From Streptomyces abyssalis (GTDB lineage: Bacteria > Actinomycetota > Actinomycetes > Streptomycetales > Streptomycetaceae), in NCBI RefSeq assembly GCF_001751365.1, contig NZ_LJGT01000040.1:1316636-1380635 (forward strand): 64,000 nt of DNA, read 5' to 3'. Under the pieces are notes generated by a model. The model saw nothing but the letters and a program-made list of their open reading frames with translations, made no database searches and was not told the origin of the DNA. A program made the position numbers and the translations under genes. Below are positions 43,260 through 49,984 of the stretch, in pieces. Each line of letters starts with the position of its first letter. The stretch's first letter is position 1.

Positions 43260-43979
43260 TTGAGCCGCTCGGTACTCGTCACGGGAGGCAACCGCGGCAT
43301 CGGCCTCGCCATCGCGCGGGCCTTCGCCGACGCGGGCGACGCCGTCGCCGTCACCTACCGTACGGGCGAACCCCCCAGGGAACTCACCGACCTGGGTTGC
43401 CTCGCGGTCAGGTGCGACATCACCGATCCCGAACAGGTGGAGGGGGCCTACAAAGAGATCGAGGAGAAGCACGGACCGGTCGAGGTGCTCGTCGCCAACG
43501 CCGGTGTGACCCGCGACCAGTTGCTGCTCCGCATGTCCGAAGAGGACTTCAGCACGGTGCTGGAGACCAACCTCACCGGCACCTTCCGGGTGGCGAAGCG
43601 GGCGGCCAAGCGGATGCTGCGGGCGCGCACCGGCCGTATCGTGCTGATCTCCTCGGTGGTCGGGCTGCTCGGTTCGGCGGGGCAGGCCAACTACGCCGCC
43701 TCCAAGGCCGGTCTCGTCGGGTTCGCCCGCTCGCTCGCCCGTGAGCTGGGCTCCCGTAACATCACCTGCAACGTGATCGCGCCGGGCTTCGTCGACACCG
43801 ACATGACGAAGGCGCTCAGCGACGAGCAGCGCGCGAACATCGTCGAGCAGGTGCCGCTGGGCCGCTACGCCCAGCCGGAGGAGGTCGCCGCCTCCGTCCG
43901 TTTCCTCGCCTCCGAGGAGGCCGCGTACATCACCGGAGCCGTCATTCCTGTCGACGGCGGATTGGGCATGGGGCACTGA
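43260..43979 (+). CDS. fabG: 3-oxoacyl-ACP reductase (FabG-type SDR)
   Basis: 239 residues. NADPH-binding VTGGNRGIGLAIARAF, NAG motif VANAGVTRDQLL, catalytic Ser/Tyr/Lys in ISSVVGLLGSAGQANYAASKAG, and C-terminal GAVIPVDGGLGMGH. Reduces 3-ketoacyl-ACP in type II fatty acid synthesis. The start is TTG at 43260 with AAAGGGTGG seven bases upstream. One base separates its stop from fabI. The pair resembles mabA-inhA of mycobacteria. An upstream in-frame GTG at 43161 could give a longer form. Confidence 0.93.
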   Translation: MSRSVLVTGGNRGIGLAIARAFADAGDAVAVTYRTGEPPRELTDLGCLAVRCDITDPEQVEGAYKEIEEKHGPVEVLVANAGVTRDQLLLRMSEEDFSTVLETNLTGTFRVAKRAAKRMLRARTGRIVLISSVVGLLGSAGQANYAASKAGLVGFARSLARELGSRNITCNVIAPGFVDTDMTKALSDEQRANIVEQVPLGRYAQPEEVAASVRFLASEEAAYITGAVIPVDGGLGMGH

Positions 43980-43980
43980 G

Positions 43981-44751
43981 ATGAGCGGAATCCTCGCAGG
44001 CAAGCGCATCCTCGTCACGGGTGTCCTGACCGACGGTTCGATCGCCTTCCACGCGGCGAAGATCGCGCAGGAGGAGGGTGCGGAGGTCGTGCTCACGGGC
44101 TACGGCCGGATGTCCCTGGTGCAGCGGATCGCCAAGCGCCTCCCGAAGGAGGCCCCGGTCATCGAACTGGACGTGACGAATCAGGAGCACCTCGACTCCC
44201 TCGCGGACAAGGTGAGCGAACACCTCGGAGAGGGTGCCGAGCTGGACGGGATCGTCCACTCCATCGCCTTCGGGCCGCAGGGCGCCTTCAACTTCCTGGA
44301 GGCGAGCTGGGAGGACGTCGGCACGGCCGTGCAGGTCTCGGCGTACTCGCTCAAGTCCCTCACCATGGCCTGTCTTCCGCTGATGCCGCGCGGCGGTTCG
44401 GTCGTCGGCCTCACCTTCGACGCGAAGATCGCCTGGCCGAAGTACGACTGGATGGGCGTGGCCAAGGCGGCGCTGGAGTCGACCAGCCGCTACCTCGCAC
44501 GTGACCTGGGTGCGCGGAACGTGCGCTGCAACCTTGTCTCGGCGGGCCCCATCAAGTCGATGGCCGCCAAGTCCATCCCGGGCTTCGAGGAGTTGGCGGA
44601 CGTGTGGAACCACCGGGCGCCGATCGGCTGGGAGTTGACGGACCCGGACCCGGCGGGGCGCGGCGTCGTGGGCCTGCTCTCGGACTTCTTCCCGAAGACG
44701 ACGGGGGAGATCGTGCACGTCGACGGCGGCGTCCACATGATGGGTGCCTGA
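43981..44751 (+). CDS. fabI: Enoyl-ACP reductase (FabI/InhA)
   Basis: 256 residues, NADH-dependent reduction of enoyl-ACP. Typical FabI features: LAGKRILVTGVLTDGSIAFHAAKIA (the long glycine loop), DGIVHSIAFGPQ, and the Tyr-x6-Lys pair in WPKYDWMGVAKAALES. Ends VDGGVHMMGA. ATG 43981 immediately follows the fabG stop, so translation is coupled. It is the likely target of triclosan or isoniazid-type inhibitors by homology. Confidence 0.95.
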   Translation: MSGILAGKRILVTGVLTDGSIAFHAAKIAQEEGAEVVLTGYGRMSLVQRIAKRLPKEAPVIELDVTNQEHLDSLADKVSEHLGEGAELDGIVHSIAFGPQGAFNFLEASWEDVGTAVQVSAYSLKSLTMACLPLMPRGGSVVGLTFDAKIAWPKYDWMGVAKAALESTSRYLARDLGARNVRCNLVSAGPIKSMAAKSIPGFEELADVWNHRAPIGWELTDPDPAGRGVVGLLSDFFPKTTGEIVHVDGGVHMMGA

Positions 44752-44785
44752 CCCCGCCCCGTACGCACGAATGCGTGGCCGCGGT

Positions 44786-45520
44786 TCAGGGGCGCTCGGC
44801 CGGACTCCCGGCAGTCCTGGGGCTCTTGGTCGCCTTGTTGCCCTTGCGTCCCGAACCGCAGCGCCACTCCTGGGTGTGGGAGGCGGCCTCCCGTGCCGCC
44901 GCCTCCTCGTCGCCCGCGTGGACCGCCTCGATCAGACGCGCGTGGTCCATGTGCGCCTCGGGGCGCAGTTCCTCGCCGATGTCCAGCCGCAGGAAGTCGC
45001 GCATGACCTCGCCGAGGTCGGCGTAGACCGCCGTCAGTACGTCGTTGTGCGACGCGGCGAGGACGCCCAGGTGGAGTGAGGCGTCCGCCTCCACGAAGCG
45101 CTCCGCGTCGCCCGACTCCCATGCCGCCTCGCGCCTGGCCAGCAGCGCGTCCAGCTGCGCCAGGTCCTGTTCGGTGCGCCGCAGCGCCGCCAGCCGCGCC
45201 CCCGAGGTCTCCAGCGCGGCGCGCATCTCCGCGACATGGCCCGGGTCGGCGTCGGCGAAGCGGCGCTGCATGACCCCGGCCAGCTCGCTCGTCGCGACGA
45301 CGTACGTCCCCGAGCCCTGACGGATGTCCAGCAGACCGTTGTGCGCGAGCGCGCGGACCGCCTCACGGACGGTGTTGCGTGCCACCCCCAGTTCCTCCAC
45401 CAGCTCCGGCTCCGTGGGGATCCGGCTGCCGACCGGCCACTCTCCCGACGTGATCTGCGTGCGCAGCGCGGCGATCACCTGGTCGGCCAGGGCGGATCGC
45501 TGCGGCGAGGACAGGGTCAT
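44786..45520 (-). CDS. FadR-subfamily GntR transcriptional regulator
   Basis: 244 residues: an N-terminal winged helix (ADQVIAALRTQITSGEWPVGSRIPTEPELVEELGVARNTVREAVRALAHNGLL, the GntR signature) and a C-terminal FCD all-helical ligand domain with the metal-binding His pattern (LHLGVLAASHN, HARLIEAVHAGD). ATG 45520 with GGGAGC upstream. It is divergent from a CynX-type exporter, so regulating that exporter and itself from the shared 115-base gap is the simplest guess. Adjacent to fabI but transcribed toward it. Confidence 0.9.
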   Translation of the reverse strand: MTLSSPQRSALADQVIAALRTQITSGEWPVGSRIPTEPELVEELGVARNTVREAVRALAHNGLLDIRQGSGTYVVATSELAGVMQRRFADADPGHVAEMRAALETSGARLAALRRTEQDLAQLDALLARREAAWESGDAERFVEADASLHLGVLAASHNDVLTAVYADLGEVMRDFLRLDIGEELRPEAHMDHARLIEAVHAGDEEAAAREAASHTQEWRCGSGRKGNKATKSPRTAGSPAERP

Positions 45521-45623
45521 CTGAAGCTCCCAGGGGCGGAGCCGGCTCCCGGTGGAGCCGGTTTCGTCACGGCGGGTTCTCCGGTACGGAGGAACCCGTT
45601 AGAGTCTATTCATCCCATGATTC

Positions 45624-45635
45624 TATGATGGGCCC
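45624..45635 (+). promoter_or_regulatory. -10 element and operator-like repeat at the cynX-type start
   Basis: TATGAT at 45624-45629 ends six bases before ATG 45636, predicting a leaderless transcript. CCCAT-N9-ATGGG (45614-45632) spans the -10, a suitable operator for the divergent FadR-type regulator. No clear -35. Confidence 0.45.
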
Positions 45636-46976
45636 ATGGTGATGACGGAAGACGGCCTGAAGCGTACCGACGGAAACGGGAAGCCCCGGGCCTCCGCGGC
45701 CTCTGGGCGCGGGCCGGCCCGCTCCCGCCGCGCGCCCGTACGTCACGAGGCAGCAGGCCCCGCCCCGCGCTGGGCGGTACGCGTGGTCGCGGTGGGCCTC
45801 GTCCTGGCCGCGCTCAACCTCCGTCCCGCGATCTCCGCGCTCGGCCCGCTGCTGAAGGAGATACGCGGCGACCTGGGGATGAGCGGCGCCGTGGCCGGGC
45901 TGCTGACCTCCGTGCCCGCCCTGTGCTTCGCCGCGTTCGGCAGCCTCGCGCCGCGGCTCGCACGCCGCCGCGGCCCCGCCCCCGTGGTGTTCGCGGGCAT
46001 GGTCGCGATCGCCGCGGGTCTGACGCTGAGGCCACTGGCCGGCGGTACGGCCGCCTTTCTCGCCGCGAGCGCGCTCGCGCTCGCCGGCATCGCGGTGAGC
46101 AACGTACTGATGCCGGTGGTCGTCAAGCGCTGGTTCCCCTCCCGGATCGGTTCGATGACGGGCCTGTACTCGATGGGGCTGGCGCTCGGCACGGCCTGCG
46201 CGGCCGCCGTCACCGTCCCCATGACCGATGCGCTGGGCGGCAGTTGGCGTGCCGGGCTCGGAGCGTGGGCGCTGCTCGGGGTGCTCGCGATACTGCCGTG
46301 GGCGGTGGTGCTCAAGGACCCGGGCAGCCGTCGTACGGAGGCGCCGGCGGGCGGTGATTCCGCGGCGGCCTCCACCGCGGAGGGGGAGGCCGCCCGCATC
46401 CGCATCGGCGCCTCGCCCACGGCCTGGGCGCTCGCCGTCTTCTTCGGTCTGCAGGCGTCCGCCGCGTACATCATTCTCGGCTGGCTGCCCCAGATCTTCC
46501 GTGACGCGGGCGTCTCCGCCTCGTCCGCCGGTCTGATGCTCGCCGTCACGATGGGGATGGGCGTGCCGCTGGCCTTCGTGGTCCCGCGCCTGGCGGCCCG
46601 CATGCGGCACCAGGGCCCGCTCGTCGTCGCTCTCGGCCTGTGCGGGCTCACCGGCTACGCGGGGCTGTGGCTCGCTCCGGCCGGCGGCGCGTGGCTGTGG
46701 GCCCTGCTGCTGGGGATCGCCAACTGCGCCTTCCCGGTTGCCCTTACGATGATCAGCCTCCGGTCGCGCTCCAGCGCCGGCGTGGTCAAGCTCTCCGCCT
46801 TCGCGCAGAGCACCGGGTATCTGCTGTCCATCCCCGGGCCCTTGCTCGTCGGGGTCCTGCGCGACGCCTCCGGCGGCTGGCACGTACCGCTGCTGCTGAT
46901 GGCGGGGCTGCTGCTCGCGCAGACGCTGACGGGCGTACTGGCCGGACGGGACCGCGTCATCGAGGACGGGCGGTAG
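45636..46976 (+). CDS. CynX/NimT-family MFS transporter
   Basis: 446 residues with about 12 hydrophobic spans after a 45-residue polar N terminus. AALNLRPAISALGPLL at the first span, GIAVSNVLMPVVVKRWFPSRIGSMTGLYSMGLALG and SAFAQSTGYLLSIPGPLLVG are typical of CynX-type (cyanate/nitroimidazole) carriers. Substrate unknown. A 38-codon gene follows 16 bases after the stop. ATG 45636 or 45642 may be used. Expression probably answers to the divergent FadR-type regulator. Confidence 0.87.
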   Translation: MVMTEDGLKRTDGNGKPRASAASGRGPARSRRAPVRHEAAGPAPRWAVRVVAVGLVLAALNLRPAISALGPLLKEIRGDLGMSGAVAGLLTSVPALCFAAFGSLAPRLARRRGPAPVVFAGMVAIAAGLTLRPLAGGTAAFLAASALALAGIAVSNVLMPVVVKRWFPSRIGSMTGLYSMGLALGTACAAAVTVPMTDALGGSWRAGLGAWALLGVLAILPWAVVLKDPGSRRTEAPAGGDSAAASTAEGEAARIRIGASPTAWALAVFFGLQASAAYIILGWLPQIFRDAGVSASSAGLMLAVTMGMGVPLAFVVPRLAARMRHQGPLVVALGLCGLTGYAGLWLAPAGGAWLWALLLGIANCAFPVALTMISLRSRSSAGVVKLSAFAQSTGYLLSIPGPLLVGVLRDASGGWHVPLLLMAGLLLAQTLTGVLAGRDRVIEDGR

Positions 46977-46992
46977 GTGCGAGACTGAGCCC

Positions 46993-47109
46993 ATGCCAGT
47001 GCTCGAACCCGATCCGCAGAACGGGCAGAAGAAGCTGCTCCAGATCTTCGCCCTGATCTTCGGCATCATGATCCTCATCGGGATCATCGCCACCGTCGCG
47101 GCACCGTGA
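46993..47109 (+). CDS. SGM_5486-type transporter-associated micropeptide
   Basis: A 38-residue protein starting MPVLEPDPQNGQKKLLQ followed by one hydrophobic span (about residues 18-36, IFALIFGIMILIGIIATVA) and ending AAP. From memory it matches the SGM_5486 family of single-span peptides encoded directly after CynX-type MFS genes in Streptomyces. It starts 16 bases after the transporter stop. Its length would drop it from most gene calls. Probably a small subunit or stabiliser of the transporter. Confidence 0.85.
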   Translation: MPVLEPDPQNGQKKLLQIFALIFGIMILIGIIATVAAP

Positions 47110-47242
47110 CCCTTGGGCGCCTGCGGGCGCCTGTTCCTCCGGCCCGTGATCCCCACCGATCCCTCCGGAGACCCTGAGCCCTTGAGCCCTTGACCCTCTG
47201 ACCGGGCCTGAGCCCGTGGTCCCCCGGGGCAGGGGACCGGGC

Positions 47243-47267
47243 GGGGTGGTGCTGGCCCCACCACCCC
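47243..47267 (+). terminator. Hairpin after the cynX-type operon
   Basis: GGGGTGGTG (47243-47251) pairs with CACCACCCC (47259-47267) across a seven-base loop, within a GC-rich spacer that also has short GAGCCCTT direct repeats. A likely terminator for the transporter operon, without a T-run. Confidence 0.5.
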
Positions 47268-47380
47268 TCGGGGGCCTGGGTCAGGGGGAAGTGGGTGGAT
47301 CACCGGATGGGGTTCGCCCGCCGGTTTCCGTAGCGTCGGATCACACCGTCGGCGATACAGGAAACCGGGAGGCGAGCCCC

Positions 47381-47632
47381 ATGACCACGGCCCCACCCCG
47401 CAGCCACCGCCCCGCTGCCCCGGCGCCGCCGGTGCGGCAGCACTCCCCGCCCGGGGCGGGCAGGACCCGGCTTCCCTGGTGGGGCGCCGCACTGCCCGTA
47501 CTGGCCTTCACGCTGCTGCTGGCCCTGCTCCTCGGCGGCTCCGAGGCCGGCGCGGCGCAGCAGGCGGAGAGTCCGGCAGGAGAGGTGATCGCGGCCGTCC
47601 TGGAGCGTGTGGCGAACGCGTTGCTGGGCTGA
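47381..47632 (+). CDS. Small single-span protein, function unknown
   Basis: 83 residues: a Pro/Arg/His-rich N terminus, one hydrophobic span (LPVLAFTLLLALLLGG, about residues 38-53), then AGAAQQAESPAGEVIAAVLERVANALLG, a short amphipathic helix. It looks like a type II membrane or secreted small protein. GGAGG lies nine bases before ATG 47381. I do not recognise a family. It stands alone between the transporter operon and sixA. Confidence 0.62.
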   Translation: MTTAPPRSHRPAAPAPPVRQHSPPGAGRTRLPWWGAALPVLAFTLLLALLLGGSEAGAAQQAESPAGEVIAAVLERVANALLG

Positions 47633-47719
47633 CGAACGGGAGACGTCAGCACTCCGCACCCGTCTGTGCACTGTCAACACCCTCCGCCCGGGGCCGCGTT
47701 TCGTGCGAAGCTGGGAAAC

Positions 47720-48247
47720 ATGAGCGTCGATGTGCCCCGCAGTATCGTCCTTGTCCGGCACGCCAAGGCCGACTGGCCTGACGTGGCAGACCATGAGCGT
47801 CCCCTCGCGGACCGCGGCCGCAAGGACGCCCCGGCCGTCGGTGAGTGGCTCGCCACCCACGGCATCACCCCCGGACTGACCCTCTGCTCGACAGCCGTCC
47901 GCACCCGTGAGACCTGGAAACTGGCCGTCCACCACCTGCCGCAGCGCCCCAAGACCGTCTACGAGGAGCGTCTGTACGAGGCCTCGCCCGGCGAGATCAT
48001 CGCAGTGCTCAACGACGTGTCCGAGGAAGTCCGGGATCTGCTCGTCATCGGGCACAACCCCGGAATCCAGGGCGTCGCCGAAGCCCTCACAGGCGACGCC
48101 AAGGGAGACGCCCTGGAGCGGATGTCGCGCAACGGCTTCCCGACCTCGACCGTCGCGGTGCTCCGCTTCGACGGCTCGTGGAAGTCGGTCGAGCCCGGCG
48201 TCGCCACGCTCACCGACTACTGGGAGCCGCACGAGCCCCCCGAGTGA
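47720..48247 (+). CDS. sixA: SixA-like histidine phosphatase
   Basis: 175 residues of the histidine phosphatase superfamily: IVLVRHAKADWP (RH catalytic motif), GLTLCSTAVRTRETWKLA, and VIGHNPGIQGVAEAL (second catalytic His). The short, minimal form corresponds to SixA, which removes phosphate from phosphohistidine in signalling or PTS proteins. ATG 47720. The substrate is not shown by context. Confidence 0.87.
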   Translation: MSVDVPRSIVLVRHAKADWPDVADHERPLADRGRKDAPAVGEWLATHGITPGLTLCSTAVRTRETWKLAVHHLPQRPKTVYEERLYEASPGEIIAVLNDVSEEVRDLLVIGHNPGIQGVAEALTGDAKGDALERMSRNGFPTSTVAVLRFDGSWKSVEPGVATLTDYWEPHEPPE

Positions 48248-48273
48248 GCCCGCATCCGCGATCCGTCAGCCCT

Positions 48274-48309
48274 CCGGTGACCCCTGGCCTTCCGGCCCGG
48301 GGTCACCGG
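48274..48309. terminator. Hairpin between convergent sixA and serB
   Basis: CCGGTGACCCC (48274-48284) is the exact complement of GGGGTCACCGG (48299-48309), with an inner GGCC/GGCC pairing. Its position suits a bidirectional terminator. Confidence 0.65.
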
Positions 48310-48353
48310 CGTTCCGGGTCCGGTGCGGGCCCGTCCGCCGCGGCACCGCGTGG

Positions 48354-49718
48354 TCAGAAGCCGGCGGAGGGACGCGCCCCGGCGGCCCCGGCGGCCCCAG
48401 CCGCTCCAGCCGCCCCGGCCGCGTTCCGGTCCGTGCCGCCGTCGTGTTCGGCGTCCGGCCCGTCGTCGTCCTCGCCCGTGCAGTCCGCGGCCTCGACCTC
48501 TTCCCGCGTCACACCGAGCAGATACAGAACGGTGTCCAGGAAGGGCACGTTGACGGCCGTGTGTGCGGCCTCACGCACCACCGGCTTGGCGTTGAAGGCC
48601 ACGCCGAGGCCCGCCGCGTTGAGCATGCCGAGGTCGTTCGCGCCGTCGCCGATCGCGACCGTCTGCACCAGCGGCACGCCCGCCTCGGAGGCGAAGCGGC
48701 GCAGCAGCCGTGCCTTGCCCTCCCGGTCCACCACGTCACCCGTGACCCGTCCCGTGAACTTGCCGTCAACGGTCTCCAGGGTGTTGGCGGCGGCGAAGTC
48801 GAGGCCCAGCTCTTCCTGGAGCGCGTCGGTGACCTGGGTGAACCCGCCGGAGACGATGCCCACTTGGTATCCGAGCCGCTTGAGGGTGCGTACGAGCGTC
48901 CGCGCGCCGGGTGTGAGCCGTACGTCCTTGCGCACCTGGTCCACGACCGAGACGTCGAGGCCCTCCAGCAGCGCCACGCGCGCGTGCAGCGACTGCTCGA
49001 AGTCCAGCTCGCCGCGCATCGCGCGGGCGGTGATCGCGGCGACCTCGTCCTCGCAGCCCGCGTGTGCCGCGAAGAGCTCGATCACCTCGTCCTGGATGAG
49101 CGTGGAGTCGACGTCCATCACGACCAGCCGCTGCGCCCTGCGCTGCAGCCCCGAGGCGACCACCGCGATGTCGACGCCGTGTCTGGCGGCCTCCAGGGCG
49201 AGGGCCGTGCGCAGGGTGGGGGTCTCGGCGCCGGAGACGTCGAACTCCACTGCCGTCACGGGGTACTTGGCGAGCCGGAAGATACGGTCGATGTTCCCGC
49301 CGGTGGCGGTGATGCTGGCGGCGATGGTGGCGGTCGAACCGGCGGTGAGCGGCTGGCCGAGCACCGTCACGTGCGAACGGCCGGTGCCGCGCGGCTCGTT
49401 GTCCCCGGTGCCGGAGATGATCTCGGCCTCGAGGCCCATCGACTCGGCCCAGCCGTGCACGGTGGCCCTCAGCTCGCCCTCGCCCGTGGTGACGGGCGCG
49501 GCAGCCGTGCCCGCTCCATGGCCTGGAGCGGTGACCAGGGCGCACAGCGTTATACGGCCACGGGTCACGAGCTGTTCGATGTCGACGACCTCGACGGCGA
49601 AGGCGGCGAGGGTCTCGAAGAGTCCGGCCGTGATGCCGGGCCGGTCCCTTCCGAAGATCTTGACCAGGAGGGTGGGAGTGTCGGCGTACGAGGGCGGGGT
49701 GGCCGGCGATGTGGTCAT
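48354..49718 (-). CDS. serB: Phosphoserine phosphatase with N-terminal ACT domains
   Basis: Last step of serine synthesis. 454 residues. Two ACT-like regions (LLVKIFGRDRPGITAGLFETLA and SHVTVLGQPLTAGSTATIAASI) probably sense serine. The HAD phosphatase domain has the nucleophile motif VVMDVDSTLIQDEVIE, motif II GIVSGGFTQV, and VAIGDGANDLGMLNAAGLGVAFNAKP. The C-terminal 50 residues are acidic, then an Ala-Ala-Gly repeat encoded by repeated GC-rich triplets (about 48375-48420). ATG 49718 is chosen over 49772. Confidence 0.93.
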   Translation of the reverse strand: MTTSPATPPSYADTPTLLVKIFGRDRPGITAGLFETLAAFAVEVVDIEQLVTRGRITLCALVTAPGHGAGTAAAPVTTGEGELRATVHGWAESMGLEAEIISGTGDNEPRGTGRSHVTVLGQPLTAGSTATIAASITATGGNIDRIFRLAKYPVTAVEFDVSGAETPTLRTALALEAARHGVDIAVVASGLQRRAQRLVVMDVDSTLIQDEVIELFAAHAGCEDEVAAITARAMRGELDFEQSLHARVALLEGLDVSVVDQVRKDVRLTPGARTLVRTLKRLGYQVGIVSGGFTQVTDALQEELGLDFAAANTLETVDGKFTGRVTGDVVDREGKARLLRRFASEAGVPLVQTVAIGDGANDLGMLNAAGLGVAFNAKPVVREAAHTAVNVPFLDTVLYLLGVTREEVEAADCTGEDDDGPDAEHDGGTDRNAAGAAGAAGAAGAAGARPSAGF

Positions 49719-49922
49719 GGTGGTCCCACGGTATCGCCGGTGGGAGCGGGACACCTTCCGGGTTCCCGCCAAGCGGAAAGCACTCCCCGGCGCCCGCCGG
49801 CCCGCGCGGGTCCCGTGAGCAGCCGTGTTTCCGCCCCGGAAGGTGCCGTTCCCGGCCCGTCACAGCTGACGTGGGGTTGTGACATGGGCCGACTTCCTGT
49901 CCGGGCCCCGGGCCTGAAATAG

Positions 49923-49951
49923 TTCCTCACGATGTTCACCATCCCTAGGCT
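49923..49951 (+). promoter_or_regulatory. Promoter of the FHA-ABC transporter gene
   Basis: TTCCTC (49923-49928), a 17-base spacer and TAGGCT (49946-49951) fit a vegetative-type promoter. Expected start about 49958, a roughly 27-base leader. Confidence 0.5.
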
Positions 49952-49984
49952 CCCCGCGCAGGGAGTCACTCGGGGGACAACTTT

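Noticed and set aside
41334..44096. 920-codon leftward frame spanning tyrS and fabG
   Set aside because: It is out of frame with two well-supported enzymes and antisense to fabG; the product lacks recognisable domains.
45606..47492. 628-codon leftward frame opposite the cynX-type gene
   Set aside because: Antisense shadow of a 12-span transporter and its micropeptide; no motifs.
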